A stretch of 64,000 nt of DNA, from positions 62,001-126,000 of the forward strand of contig JAJDZX010000030.1 of NCBI GenBank assembly GCA_022824395.1, written 5' to 3'. The notes under the pieces were generated by a model, which did not search any database, had not been told where the DNA came from, and was given only the letters and a program-made list of their open reading frames with translations. How positions within the stretch are numbered: the first letter of the stretch is position 1; each line of letters opens with the position of its first letter. Shown piece by piece: positions 10,001 through 18,157 of the stretch. Made by a program: the position numbers and the translations under genes. The stretch is from Alphaproteobacteria bacterium. Lineage in GTDB: Bacteria > Pseudomonadota > Alphaproteobacteria > TMED109.

Positions 10001-10445
10001 GCTGCTCGAGCATCTCGCCGGTCTCGGTGCCGTAGAGCGCCGTCAGCGCACTGCAGCCCTTGCGGAGACACTGGCCCCCGAACTGCCCGACAGCATGCGT
10101 GCAACTCTCTGCTCGGTTGTGCTGGACGTGCTCGAACGACCCGAGTTTGCGTTCATGTTCTCGGTGAACAGCCGGGCCGAAGTTCGCATTGCCGGCGAAC
10201 TGGAGGGCCGCCTGGTCGAGGGACAGATCGACCGGCTCGTCGTGACCGACGACGACGTGATCGTCATTGATTTCAAGACCGGGGCGCCGCCTCCTTCCTG
10301 GCAAGACGCGCCGGTCGGCTACCGCGACCAAATCGCCGATTACGTGGCGCTCCTGGCCAACACCTACCCCGGACGGAGCATTCGGGGAATGCTGTTCTAC
10401 ATCGAAGGGCCGGTATTGCTCAAGGCGGAAGGGGGGATTGGATAA
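7068..10445 (+). CDS. addA: AddA, UvrD-like helicase/nuclease
   Basis: 1125-residue motor and nuclease subunit of AddAB. Walker A is ANAGTGKT (residues 26-33), helicase motif II is LVDEAQDTA near base 8300, and motif III/Q-like DPKQSIYRFQGAD follows. The C-terminal RecB-family nuclease has IDFKTG with Asp1068 and Lys1070. I chose the GTG at 7068 because it forms a GTGA overlap with the addB stop; an in-frame ATG at 7035 would lie inside addB. In related genomes trxA follows directly; here a 5.1-kb glycan island separates them. Confidence 0.94.
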   Translation: MTDASTEARRRQREAADPDISAWVSANAGTGKTKVLTDRFLRLLLNGVPPEHIVAITFTRAAAAEMENRLFAELTKWAADDDAAIRSRIKDLVGHAPGDLQASAEVARRLLVEVLECPGGIRIQTIHAFCQSLLASFPLEAGLAPHFRALDEIEAAALRMEARTSMLQAAGQQGGALAEAFRTVARTLAERQIGEVLNDFSSRRKPFHEIVNRSGGIDAYVARIAARLDLDPTDTEAGVIRRAWLRTEPGNAGSAARQALDVLASEADPKTSLVKAADALEAWIDAPDNDDARLDCWSSWRDVFVTQKGTPRQRLPWSSLGGPDTVRFLEAECGAVQEDIETLKAIRTFSLSSAVARLAEEERRRYERLKRNLVAVDYDDLLVRAADLLTKQSASDWILYKLDGGVSHILVDEAQDTAPSQWQVISAVAEDFFSGVSAAQEARRTIFAVGDPKQSIYRFQGADPDGFARKSRQFEERVSGARLPWKSVQLDLSFRSAPALLKAVDQFWNTEREEPRDGEQTTHTAQRAGAHGRIEVWPPVEPEAGDERPNAHVRRLARLMAERIKTLIYPSDGTPSKYGPGDIMVLVRQRLPLMPFVVRTLREAGIPVAGVDRMRLIDQPPVIDLIELARFLLHPHDDLALANVLKGPLAGLDQGLGEDQLFALAHDRDAKSLWDSLREHADGDAAYRTAYDRLRALTAKAASETPFDLFSFALDGEQGSRTALLARLGPDAADAIEEFLFQALEFGRREIPSLERFTNWIEGESLEVKRDMELTSGSVRIMTVHAAKGLEAPVVFIAEREGKPRLRSSIVWDPDDTAIFKLPEGERPDVVTELQQEFAEEEQREYERLLYVAMTRAKDRIVVASWQMRPTKEPGSWWSNLVRSALINNADFDVSTDPTFPIVDQGETPAYVFEENVTGSGGEPKPAPSASAERPDLPTWLETLAPSERAPRLARRAAPNVDDDSKAMALARGTLAHQLLEHLAGLGAVERRQRTAALAETLAPELPDSMRATLCSVVLDVLERPEFAFMFSVNSRAEVRIAGELEGRLVEGQIDRLVVTDDDVIVIDFKTGAPPPSWQDAPVGYRDQIADYVALLANTYPGRSIRGMLFYIEGPVLLKAEGGIG

Positions 10446-10808
10446 GTCGGAAGGCCACTCCGTTTCTCAGTGGCACTCAGCGCCTGCAACTTAGCGCCGC
10501 TCGGCAGTCCTACAAACCTCAATGTCCAGAACCAGCACCCCAGTGGGGCTTTAACGAATCCTGATCAATCTGTTTTCGCGCACCAGGTTCCTGCATCCGA
10601 TCTGTCGCGGTCTTCGACAAAATCGTGCGCGACGATAGTCTTCCCTCTTGGCGGCGACGAAGAAACTCTGTCAATTTCTCACATGCGTCAGCTAGACGAG
10701 AACGTAATCCGATCAAACAAGATCGTCTATAACTGGCGTAGCGCTACATCTGCTCACCACGCTGCTATGCTTGTTTGGACGCTGTTCTGCGAGAACACAT
10801 CCGCGCAC
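10446..10808. other. Intergenic, addA to glycan island
   Basis: 363 bases with lower GC than the addA side and no convincing gene. A stem-loop at 10454-10474 (GCCACT, 9-base loop, AGTGGC) directly follows the addA stop and could weakly terminate addBA transcription, although no T-run follows. Confidence 0.45.
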
Positions 10809-11738
10809 TCAAGCGCCATTCGAGAACCACCGTCCCAGAGTTTCCTCCGCGGCCGATGGCATAACCCTGCCTGCCCCACCTTCCGGACAGTTTGTCAGCT
10901 CCCCAACTTTAATTTCGTCGCCTATTGCATACATATCTACTCGGATAAAGGGGAACGGAGCGGCTAACCTGGCGGCGACGTCCAACATCTGAGCCAGTGC
11001 AACCGGTCGTGCATCAGAGACGGAACCATTCGGTTTCGAAATGCAGAACGGCAGCAAATTCCATTCACTGTCATACAAGTTCCGAGTATGGTTCGAAAAG
11101 CGGTTGGAATCGACTTGAACCAGTTTGGGAACCCCAGCGAAGCAAAACACTTTGTAATCTGGAGGGGGAGTAGTACCATCAACTGAAAAGAATTCTTCTA
11201 CAATAATCTTTGGCGTCAAATTCTTGTAGTTTTGTTCTCTTTTCTTTGCGTAGTAATCTAGCTTAAGCCACTTGAGGAGCACTCTAAGGTCTGGCTGAGG
11301 AGATTCCGGCGTACATATCACTGCTAGGCCACTTGCGTGAGTAGGCTTTACGATACAAGGAAGTTGGTTCGGAACAAAGTTGGCCACGTCCGAACTGTTC
11401 TTTAATATGTCCAAGGTTTCGCAAGTATATTTTTTTCCAACCGTAGCTTCAATATATATCTTTACATATTCTTTGTCGCTCACAAATTGGCGGAGCGGGT
11501 CGAGCAAGGTTCCATCTACTTTGGCACGGTACAGATAATCATTGAATAGTCTGGGGTTGTGCAATCTAGGGAGGCGACGATGACGCGAGCAGTGGCGAAA
11601 CCAGGCAAAAGCTGCATCGCCCAAATTACTTTTGGGCAATACGTTGCGCAAAATGAAAGGAGGTATAGGCATTCGCACAAGAATACAGGATGTCAGGAAC
11701 TTGCAAACCTTCGGTACCGTATGGCCCGTCATCTCCAC
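10809..11738 (-). CDS. TupA-like ATP-grasp protein
   Basis: About 309 residues. The family is related to TupA of teichuronopeptide synthesis and is found in polysaccharide loci, where it is thought to join an amino acid or similar group to a glycan by ATP-dependent ligation. Visible marks are the early FNDYLYRAKVDG segment typical of the family, the ATP-grasp Lys in CIVKPTHASG, the IVEEFF strand, DYKVFCFAG, and the C-terminal RVDMYAIGDEIKVGELT metal-binding region. Composition is clearly more AT-rich than the flanking core genes, suggesting transfer. The start is uncertain (GTG at 11738, ATG at 11732 or ATG at 11672). It lies in an island with glycosyltransferases, which supports a surface-glycan role; the substrate is unknown. 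Confidence 0.75.
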   Translation of the reverse strand: MEMTGHTVPKVCKFLTSCILVRMPIPPFILRNVLPKSNLGDAAFAWFRHCSRHRRLPRLHNPRLFNDYLYRAKVDGTLLDPLRQFVSDKEYVKIYIEATVGKKYTCETLDILKNSSDVANFVPNQLPCIVKPTHASGLAVICTPESPQPDLRVLLKWLKLDYYAKKREQNYKNLTPKIIVEEFFSVDGTTPPPDYKVFCFAGVPKLVQVDSNRFSNHTRNLYDSEWNLLPFCISKPNGSVSDARPVALAQMLDVAARLAAPFPFIRVDMYAIGDEIKVGELTNCPEGGAGRVMPSAAEETLGRWFSNGA

Positions 11739-12085
11739 CTGAGCATTAACCGGGAACCGGACGATACGGTCGTCGTCGAATCATGACGGCGCACGTGAAG
11801 TAACGAGTTTAGCAACCAACAATAACTCACTATGTTTAGCGATTCGAATTCGTTCTGATCAGTTGCAGTTTTCTCTAGTCGGTGATCTGCGGGCGGGGCC
11901 GGTCATTACCAGGTGCGGACACCCGTACTGGCCCCAGTGACGAAGGTCCGTGATCCATCAGGACAACCACTTTTTTTCTGATGCTTAGGATTTGAAGAAC
12001 CCTCCTTGCAAATCGGCACCCCAACTTCTTGCTGCCTTTCTCTCTTGGTTCGTAGCGCGTCCGATGGGACTTCATGCACTTCCGA
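11739..12085. other. Intergenic inside glycan island
   Basis: 347 bases without a convincing gene. It holds the nested inverted repeat at 11895-11935 and a run of seven T at about 11966. Confidence 0.45.
11895..11935. repeat. Nested inverted repeat, possible structured RNA or terminator
   Basis: Outer arms GGGGCCGGT (11895-11903) and ACTGGCCCC (11927-11935) pair at eight of nine positions; an inner hairpin GGTG-CGGA-CACC (11912-11923) sits inside the loop. A T-run lies about 30 bases further on the plus strand. It may be a terminator, a small RNA element or the end of a lost mobile element. Confidence 0.35.
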
Positions 12086-13132
12086 CTAGGTCCACAGTTC
12101 CTCGTATACCCGGTGTATGCCATCAATCTCTGATTCCAGACCAAACAAGTTGATGGCTCGTTGCCTCGCCCGACTACTCATGCGATCCATTTCACCGGGA
12201 CTATCGATCATGCTCCGCGCGGATGAGATGATCTGTCCCGGATCCAATTGATCTACAAGAATTCCTGCCTCATTGGCACCGATGAAGGCGGGGAAAAAGC
12301 CTGTGTCGCTGGCGATAACCGGCACGCCGCTGGCCATGGCCTCCAGAGGTGTCATTCCGTACCCTTCGTAGCGGGCTGGGGCTACTAGCAGCGACAGACT
12401 TCTGACCAGCTGCGGCAACTGACCGGATGCAATCTCGCCTGTGAAAATGATTCGCTTGGTCAGGCCCGCCGCATCGATTTGCCGCTTGAGTTCGCCCTGG
12501 AAACTTCGTTGGGAAGCCGTAACTTTGCCTACGATGAGTGCGGTTGCGTCTGGATAGTGAGGAAGCAGCCCGATCATCGCCTCAACGAATAGGTCAGTTC
12601 CTTTCTCCGGCCGAACCCGGCCGATCGTGGCAATCCCGAGCTTGCCCGGGTATTGCCCCAGCTGCCAAGCAGCAGCCCGGTCTTCTGATGGACGGAATCG
12701 TTCTGCGTCCACGCCGTGATGAACAACGGCATGGGCGTTCGGAACGAATGCCGCTGCCTCCTCGGTCGTAGCAATCACCGCGTCCGCCTGGTCGATCAGC
12801 CAGCGCGGGACAGCAGAATGGCGGCGCTGTGCCGCCGACGTGAAAATGATGCGCACCGGCAGTTTCAGGATATCCCGCGCGATAAGAGCGGCGCGTATTT
12901 CGTTGTTTCTACGGACATGCCACAGGACAAACTTGTGTCCGGGTGCCGGGCTTCGAGAACGTCGGAAGGCTCGCCTCAATGGAACTGGGGGCATGCAACC
13001 GGGTAGCGCACGGCCGGCGAGCAGCATGCGATAACGTCCTGCCTGACTCTTGATAACGGCAGCGGCTGTAGCTGACACACCGGTGTAGTTTCGGTGCAGA
13101 TTGGTGGCGACCAAGTCGATCCCGCTTCGCAT
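12086..13132 (-). CDS. GT4-family glycosyltransferase, LpcC-like
   Basis: 348-residue retaining glycosyltransferase of GT-B fold, probably acting at the inner membrane on lipopolysaccharide core. The N-terminal LVATNLHRNYTGVSAT segment is like that of rhizobial LpcC mannosyltransferases. The C-terminal half has GRVRPEKGTDLF (donor binding) and the E-x7-E motif in EGYGMTPLEAMASGVPVIAS. No strong ribosome-binding site is seen before the ATG. The gene runs opposite to the GT25 pair downstream and in the same direction as the ATP-grasp gene, with a 347-base gap, so the two are not tightly coupled. Donor and acceptor sugars cannot be read from the sequence. Confidence 0.82.
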   Translation of the reverse strand: MRSGIDLVATNLHRNYTGVSATAAAVIKSQAGRYRMLLAGRALPGCMPPVPLRRAFRRSRSPAPGHKFVLWHVRRNNEIRAALIARDILKLPVRIIFTSAAQRRHSAVPRWLIDQADAVIATTEEAAAFVPNAHAVVHHGVDAERFRPSEDRAAAWQLGQYPGKLGIATIGRVRPEKGTDLFVEAMIGLLPHYPDATALIVGKVTASQRSFQGELKRQIDAAGLTKRIIFTGEIASGQLPQLVRSLSLLVAPARYEGYGMTPLEAMASGVPVIASDTGFFPAFIGANEAGILVDQLDPGQIISSARSMIDSPGEMDRMSSRARQRAINLFGLESEIDGIHRVYEELWT

Positions 13133-13809
13133 TGCCAGTCAGCTTTCTGCGTTCGGTCGAACGGCTCTGTTTCCAGTTCAAGGACCTAACCTGCAGCGAA
13201 CAGAATAACCCCACCACCGCTTGGCTGAACCTTTGAAATCAGCCTGATTCCGATTCGGCTCTGGAGGAAGGTGCGTTGTCGGACCGATGGTCGCGAGTTT
13301 GACAAACGTTGCCGCTGCCTCTCATGTGCTTCGTTCCGATCCCGCGCAGTAGCGCAATGGGTAAGGTCTCCGCCGTCTTCTTGCGGGCACTTCGCATCCA
13401 TCATGATTTCGTCGCTCTGTCCCCAACCAGGTTTGAAATGCCCAATGCGGTTTGTTAATTCTCCCCGTCTGTTGCCGCTGGACATTTTCACCTTGCGCTC
13501 GGGCATCCAGATCGCGCGACCCTCGTTTTCGCACAGCTTTATCTCTTGTTGCCGCGGCGATGCGCTGACTGACCGATCGGGACCAAGCCCTGTGTCGGGC
13601 AAGCGCATCCAGACCCGGTCGAAGTACACTGACGGTTGAAGTACGTCTCCCAAGAGCGTCCAATCCGCAGAGCGAGCAGTCAGGAACGATGAAGTGTTCT
13701 CGGAATACTCGACATCCCTGCGGGTGGGCAGATCGCTTCTTGGCACGAATTTCGGGCGCACTGCCAGCGAAAGCTCTTCGCATGACGCATTGGGCTCGCC
13801 GGAGCGCCG
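13133..13809. other. 677-base gap with no intact gene
   Basis: The region between the divergent GT4 and GT25 genes has open frames on both strands, but none has convincing protein character. Short plus-strand pieces (for example a 45-codon ORF from ATG 13325 that ends at a TGA at 13460) look like fragments of a decayed gene. The gap must also hold promoters for both flanking genes. Confidence 0.4.
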
Positions 13810-14598
13810 ATGACCGGTGACCTCAGCGCCGTGAAGTGCATCGTCATCAATCTTTTAAGAGCGAAAGACCGGCTCCAGGCAATTGCCGGACAGTTCAACA
13901 AGCTCGACATTGATTTCGAAACCCTGGAAGCAACCGACTGGCGCGACCTGAACGAACAGGATTACGAGCACGTTGACCGCGATGCCCGCGACAAGGAGGG
14001 ACGGCGCGCGCTATCTCCGGGGATGGTGGCTTGTCACCTGAGCCACAGAAGAGCGATCGCAGATGTAGCGTCCGGCGTGCCCGATTTAGCTGCAATCTTC
14101 GAGGACGATGTAGCCTTAGCACCCAACATCGGTAGCGTGCTCCAAACGCTACAGCAGGCGTATTCAGCGGGAACGAACTTTGACCTTGTGTTTCTTCATC
14201 GGAACAAGACTTACCTGCGTTACATGGTGCTGGAAACAATTGACGAGAACGTGAAGCTGGGTATTACCAAATACTCAGACTGGGGAGCTCATGGGTATGT
14301 CATATCGAAGCCCGCCGCACGCAAGCTGCTGAACCGCTACCCGAGAATCATCCACAGGTGTGATCACACTCTTCATGCGTACTGGGAAAGCGGCTTAGAG
14401 GTATTCTCACTGCAAGAGCCAGTCGTTTCTCACGGCAATGAAGCTGGCGACCACTCATTCTTGCAGGAAGGCTCGCGTCAGCGGGTACATTGGTCCGTCC
14501 CCAAGCTTCCTCGTCGCGCAGCGAGCGTTTTGAGAGAGGAAATCTTGAAACGAAGATACTTCCGGCAAAAGTTGAAGAGAGCGAAACTGGCAACTTAA
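13810..14598 (+). CDS. Glycosyltransferase family 25 protein (first copy)
   Basis: 262 residues. GT25 enzymes are inverting transferases that commonly add galactose to lipooligosaccharide or LPS. The opening KCIVINLLRAKDR strand, the SPGMVACHLSHRRAI helix and the metal/nucleotide-binding IFEDDVAL motif are typical. A DHTLHAYWESGL segment near residue 190 matches the conserved late motif. The start ATG has GGAG a few bases upstream. A paralog of similar length follows 74 bases later, so the pair probably arose by duplication or acts sequentially on one glycan. The C-terminal 30 residues are rich in Arg and Lys, possibly for membrane surface contact. Confidence 0.85.
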   Translation: MTGDLSAVKCIVINLLRAKDRLQAIAGQFNKLDIDFETLEATDWRDLNEQDYEHVDRDARDKEGRRALSPGMVACHLSHRRAIADVASGVPDLAAIFEDDVALAPNIGSVLQTLQQAYSAGTNFDLVFLHRNKTYLRYMVLETIDENVKLGITKYSDWGAHGYVISKPAARKLLNRYPRIIHRCDHTLHAYWESGLEVFSLQEPVVSHGNEAGDHSFLQEGSRQRVHWSVPKLPRRAASVLREEILKRRYFRQKLKRAKLAT

Positions 14599-14672
14599 AT
14601 TCTGAGCGCGTCGTTCTGCGTGGATCGTTGCCCCCAACCCGCCGCACTGCCCGACCAACAGAGGAAGAGAGC

Positions 14673-15452
14673 ATGCGAGTGTTCGTCATCAATCTGGCCC
14701 GTGCTGAGGCGCGCCGATGCCACATGCTTCGGCAACTCACCGAGCTTGGACTGGAGGCGGAATTTCATGAGGCTGTCGACGGCAGACACCTGACCAGGGA
14801 ACAGTATGCCCAAGTGGACCGGAACACCCGGAGGCGCATGGGCCTGAAGCCTCAGGCTGACGGCTCCATCGCCAATTGGTTGAGCCAGCGACGCGTGATG
14901 CAGGAAGTCGCAGAGAATGGGCCCGAGGTGTTCGCGATCTTCGAGGATGACACGGAGCTTTCACCAGACCTCCCATCGGTCCTTGCAGCGCTGGAGCAAC
15001 GGCCTCTCGCCTTTGACGTCGTCAAGCTGAGCCGACGCACGCCGGAAAAGGCGTTCGTGTCGTCCATGCGGCTTCCGACCGGCCATAGCCTCGGGCGCGT
15101 GCGTTATCACGATTTCGGATGCGAAGGCTATGTCATTACCCGGGAGGCAGCGCGCCGTTTCCTGGCGTCTACTCCCAAGATGACTTGGGAAATCGACCAG
15201 GCCATCAACTACTACTGGGAAAACGGGCTGAACATCCTCTATCTGGATCCGCCGGTTGTCTTTCACGATGACCGCGGCGCGTCCCAGATTGAAGGGGACC
15301 GGGCGCTATCGCGCCAGCGACACCGCGACACGACGAACCCGGCCTACGTGCTCTGGCGCCGGGGGATCCATTGCGTTCGGCGTGAGTTTTCCAGACGCCG
15401 CGAATTTCATCGGCGGATTCGGGAAGATCGGATGAACCCGTCAGCCGCATAA
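14673..15452 (+). CDS. Glycosyltransferase family 25 protein (second copy)
   Basis: 259 residues from the ATG at 14673, which has a GAGGAAGAGA ribosome-binding site; the frame stays open upstream but that part overlaps the previous gene. Motifs match the first copy: FVINLARAEARR at the front, AIFEDDTELSPD for metal and donor binding, GCEGYVITREAARRF in the middle, and an INYYWENGLNILYL segment. It is likely a galactosyltransferase or related enzyme of LPS core or O-chain synthesis. The basic C-terminal tail is again present. It ends 101 bases before trxA and marks the right edge of the glycan island. Confidence 0.85.
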   Translation: MRVFVINLARAEARRCHMLRQLTELGLEAEFHEAVDGRHLTREQYAQVDRNTRRRMGLKPQADGSIANWLSQRRVMQEVAENGPEVFAIFEDDTELSPDLPSVLAALEQRPLAFDVVKLSRRTPEKAFVSSMRLPTGHSLGRVRYHDFGCEGYVITREAARRFLASTPKMTWEIDQAINYYWENGLNILYLDPPVVFHDDRGASQIEGDRALSRQRHRDTTNPAYVLWRRGIHCVRREFSRRREFHRRIREDRMNPSAA

Positions 15453-15553
15453 GCAGGCCCCGTATGACGTTTCAGGTGAGGAGGCAACCGAAGCCTGCCG
15501 CCGCTAGACTCCGCGACGCATTCATCCGTTGCATCTAAAAGAGGACCGAGGCC

Positions 15554-15892
15554 ATGAGCACCAAAGCAGTTACCGATGCTTCATTCGCGACCGACGTACT
15601 GGAGTCGGATATTCCGGTCCTCGTCGACTTCTGGGCGGAATGGTGCGGGCCGTGCAAGCAGATTGCCCCCATTCTCGACGAGGCCAGCAAGGAGTACGAA
15701 GGCAAACTGCAGATCGCGAAGGTCGACATCGATGCCAACCCCGCCACGCCGACACAGTACGGGGTGCGCGGCATTCCCACGGTGATGCTGTTCAAGGGCG
15801 GCACGCTGGTGGACAGCCTGGTGGGGTCCGTCTCCAAGCAGGCCCTCTACAACTGGATTGACGATTCGCTGGGGGCCGGCAACGGCGCCTGA
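15554..15892 (+). CDS. trxA: Thioredoxin
   Basis: 112-residue cytoplasmic disulphide reductase with the active site WCGPCK (about residues 32-37) and the cis-proline region GIPTVMLFKGG. It reduces ribonucleotide reductase, PAPS reductase and other proteins. In related alphaproteobacteria trxA follows addA and precedes a convergent folC; the folC side of this order is kept here, and only the addA side is broken by the glycan island. It therefore needs its own promoter in the 101 bases before it. Confidence 0.95.
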   Translation: MSTKAVTDASFATDVLESDIPVLVDFWAEWCGPCKQIAPILDEASKEYEGKLQIAKVDIDANPATPTQYGVRGIPTVMLFKGGTLVDSLVGSVSKQALYNWIDDSLGAGNGA

Positions 15893-15906
15893 TCAGTTAG
15901 CAAGCC

Positions 15907-15942
15907 GAGCCCCGTTGCCGTCAGCAGGGGCATGCGGGGCTC
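15907..15942. terminator. Hairpin between convergent trxA and folC
   Basis: Perfect 8-base arms GAGCCCCG (15907-15914) and CGGGGCTC (15935-15942) around a 20-base loop, placed in the 66 bases between two convergent genes. It could serve as a two-way terminator; there is no T-run. Confidence 0.5.
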
Positions 15943-15958
15943 CGGCGCACCGATCTCG

Positions 15959-17257
15959 TCAATCGTCAATCACAGCTTCACCCGCTCCTGAACAGCGGAA
16001 CACCTGCCCGGCCAGCAGAAACGATCCGGCGATCAAGATCCTGTGACGTTGCCCCGTCGCGCCGGCCCGACTCACGGCGGCTTCCAAGGAATCGTACGGC
16101 GAAGCGCACAGGCCGACGCTCTTTGCGATATCGGCCAATTCAGCTGGATCCCACGCGGAAGCGCCCGACCCGAGCGATACGGTCCCCACTCCCTGAGCAA
16201 CGCCGCGGAACGGCCGGAAGAATGAAGCGGGATCCTTGGCCGTCAGGAGCCCGGCGATCAACTGCAACGGTGGGCCTTCCCGCCCCCAGTCCGCAAGTAC
16301 TCTGGCAGCGTCAGGGTTGTGCCCCGTGTCCAGCCACAGTTCGGACGGGGCGGCCATTGGGACCAGCCTTCCTTTTTTCAGTCGTTGAAGCCGACCCGGC
16401 CAACGAACACGTTTGAAACCCCTGGCGGCAGTTTCCTCCGGTACGCTTAGTTCCGGGACCAGCGTGATGCTCGCGGCGACGATTGCCGCATTCTCCTTCT
16501 GGTGCGCACCTCGCAGCGCCGTCGGCAATTCGATCCGGCGGCCAGCCGAATCAACGTATCGGGCCGCCGTAACATCTCTCTCCAGGCACCACTCCACCCC
16601 GTGACGAAACAACGGTGCCTGCAATGCCCGTGCCCGCCTCGTGATCACCCCCATCGCCGCAGGACGCTGGCGCCCGACCACCACCGGGATTCCTTCCTTC
16701 ACGATCCCGGCTTTCTCGGCCGCGATCTCGGACAACGTGGAGCCCAGGCGATCACAGTGATCCAGCCCGACGGGCGTAATCACCGTAAGCGCGGGCCGTT
16801 CCACGACATTGGTGGCGTCAAGGCGCCCGCCAAGCCCGGTCTCCAGGACCGTTATCTCCGCAGGCCGCGCGCCGAACGCCAGGAAGGCCGCCGCCGTCGT
16901 GATCTCGAAGAACGTGATCGGTTCGCCCGCGTTCGCTACTTCGGCCGCGTCCAGCGCCGCGATGAGCGGTCCATCCTGGATGGGCTCCCCGTCGATCAGC
17001 ATCCGCTCGTTGAAGCGCAGCAGGTGCGGGGACACGTACGCGTTGACCGTGCGGCCAGCCGCTCGCTGCACCGCGGCCAGCATGGCGACGACGGACCCCT
17101 TGCCGTTCGTGCCCGCCACGTGCACCACCCGGCCAAGGTTCCGTTCGGGATGGCCCAGCTGCCGAAGCAGGCGCTGGATTCTGTCCAGCGAGAGATCGAT
17201 GGAGCGCGGGTGGAGCTCCGCGAGGCGCGCGAGGCGCGCGTCAAGCGATGACGGCAA
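15959..17257 (-). CDS. folC: Bifunctional folylpolyglutamate/dihydrofolate synthase
   Basis: 432-residue Mur-ligase-family enzyme that joins glutamate to dihydropteroate and to folates. The P-loop GTNGKGSVVAML lies near residue 50, followed by YVSPHLLRFNERM and the central VITPVGLDH motif. DTGHNPDAARVL near residue 310 marks the C-terminal glutamate-ligase domain. Its start overlaps the end of accD by 17 bases, so it is the last gene of the minus-strand housekeeping operon. Length and motifs are normal. Confidence 0.94.
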   Translation of the reverse strand: MPSSLDARLARLAELHPRSIDLSLDRIQRLLRQLGHPERNLGRVVHVAGTNGKGSVVAMLAAVQRAAGRTVNAYVSPHLLRFNERMLIDGEPIQDGPLIAALDAAEVANAGEPITFFEITTAAAFLAFGARPAEITVLETGLGGRLDATNVVERPALTVITPVGLDHCDRLGSTLSEIAAEKAGIVKEGIPVVVGRQRPAAMGVITRRARALQAPLFRHGVEWCLERDVTAARYVDSAGRRIELPTALRGAHQKENAAIVAASITLVPELSVPEETAARGFKRVRWPGRLQRLKKGRLVPMAAPSELWLDTGHNPDAARVLADWGREGPPLQLIAGLLTAKDPASFFRPFRGVAQGVGTVSLGSGASAWDPAELADIAKSVGLCASPYDSLEAAVSRAGATGQRHRILIAGSFLLAGQVFRCSGAGEAVIDD

Positions 17258-18143
17258 CGCCGGTAGAACTCTCTTCTGCGTCTTCGGGTGAATGCAACGG
17301 GCCGTTGGTCAGATGCGCGAGCACACGCACCAGCGTGGCCTTCAGTTCGGAGCGGGGCACCACCGCGTCGAGCATGCCAAGCTCGCAGACCTTTTCCGCC
17401 CGCTGGAAGTCTTCCGGCAGGGTCTCGCCGACGGTGTTCTCGATGACCCGCGGGCCGGCAAATCCGATCAGCGCGCCTGGCTCTGCGAGGGCCACGTCAC
17501 CGAGCATCGCAAACGACGCCGTGACGCCGCCAGTGGTGGGATGCGTCAGGATCACGATGTACGGACAGCCCGCCTCGCGTGCGTCTTCGATCGCGGCCAC
17601 CGTACGCGGCAGCTGCATCAGCGACAGGATTCCTTCCTGCATCCGGGCCCCGCCGGAAGCAGTGACAGCTATCAGCGGCTGTCTGTGCTTCTTGGAAAAT
17701 TCAGCCGCCCGTACCAAGCCTTCACCGACCGCCATCCCCATGGAGCCGCCCATGAAGCCGAAGTCCAGAACCGCGGTCACGCACGGACGCGCGCCGATCC
17801 GTCCGGTGGCGACAGCAATGGCGTCGGTCGCATCTGACTCGGCGCGGGCCAGCCTCAGTCTCTCCGAATAACGCTTGCGGTCACGGAACCGGAGCGGGTC
17901 CTCCTCCACTTCCGGAAGCTCCATCAGCTCGTAGCTGCCGTCGTCGAACAGGAGTTTCAGGCGCGCGCTGACCGGCATTTGCAGGTGATGTCCGCACGCC
18001 GAGCACACCTGGAGCTGCGCCTCGAGTTCCTTGTGGAACATCATGCGGTCGCACCCGGGGCACTTCGTCCACAGATCGGGGGTTGCCGGCCGCCGCACGA
18101 CCGCCTGCAGCTTCGGTCGAATGAAGTCGGACAGCCAGCTCAT
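17241..18143 (-). CDS. accD: Acetyl-CoA carboxylase carboxyltransferase subunit beta
   Basis: 300 residues. It forms the carboxyltransferase of acetyl-CoA carboxylase with AccA and makes malonyl-CoA for fatty-acid synthesis. The four-Cys zinc ribbon is intact (CPGC near residue 28 and CSAC near 47), and the crotonase-fold core has TASGGARMQEG and the GGVTASFAMLGD oxyanion region. The trpA-accD-folC order is standard in alphaproteobacteria. The spacing to trpA is 14 bases. Confidence 0.95.
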   Translation of the reverse strand: MSWLSDFIRPKLQAVVRRPATPDLWTKCPGCDRMMFHKELEAQLQVCSACGHHLQMPVSARLKLLFDDGSYELMELPEVEEDPLRFRDRKRYSERLRLARAESDATDAIAVATGRIGARPCVTAVLDFGFMGGSMGMAVGEGLVRAAEFSKKHRQPLIAVTASGGARMQEGILSLMQLPRTVAAIEDAREAGCPYIVILTHPTTGGVTASFAMLGDVALAEPGALIGFAGPRVIENTVGETLPEDFQRAEKVCELGMLDAVVPRSELKATLVRVLAHLTNGPLHSPEDAEESSTGVAVIA

Positions 18144-18157
18144 CGGTCGCCCCCCGG

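Noticed and set aside
10471-10487. TGGCAC-like sigma-54 promoter after addA
   Set aside because: The distance between the GG and GC pairs is two bases too long for a sigma-54 site.
10470-10967. 165-codon plus-strand frame after addA
   Set aside because: No domain character, and it overlaps the end of the ATP-grasp gene on the other strand.
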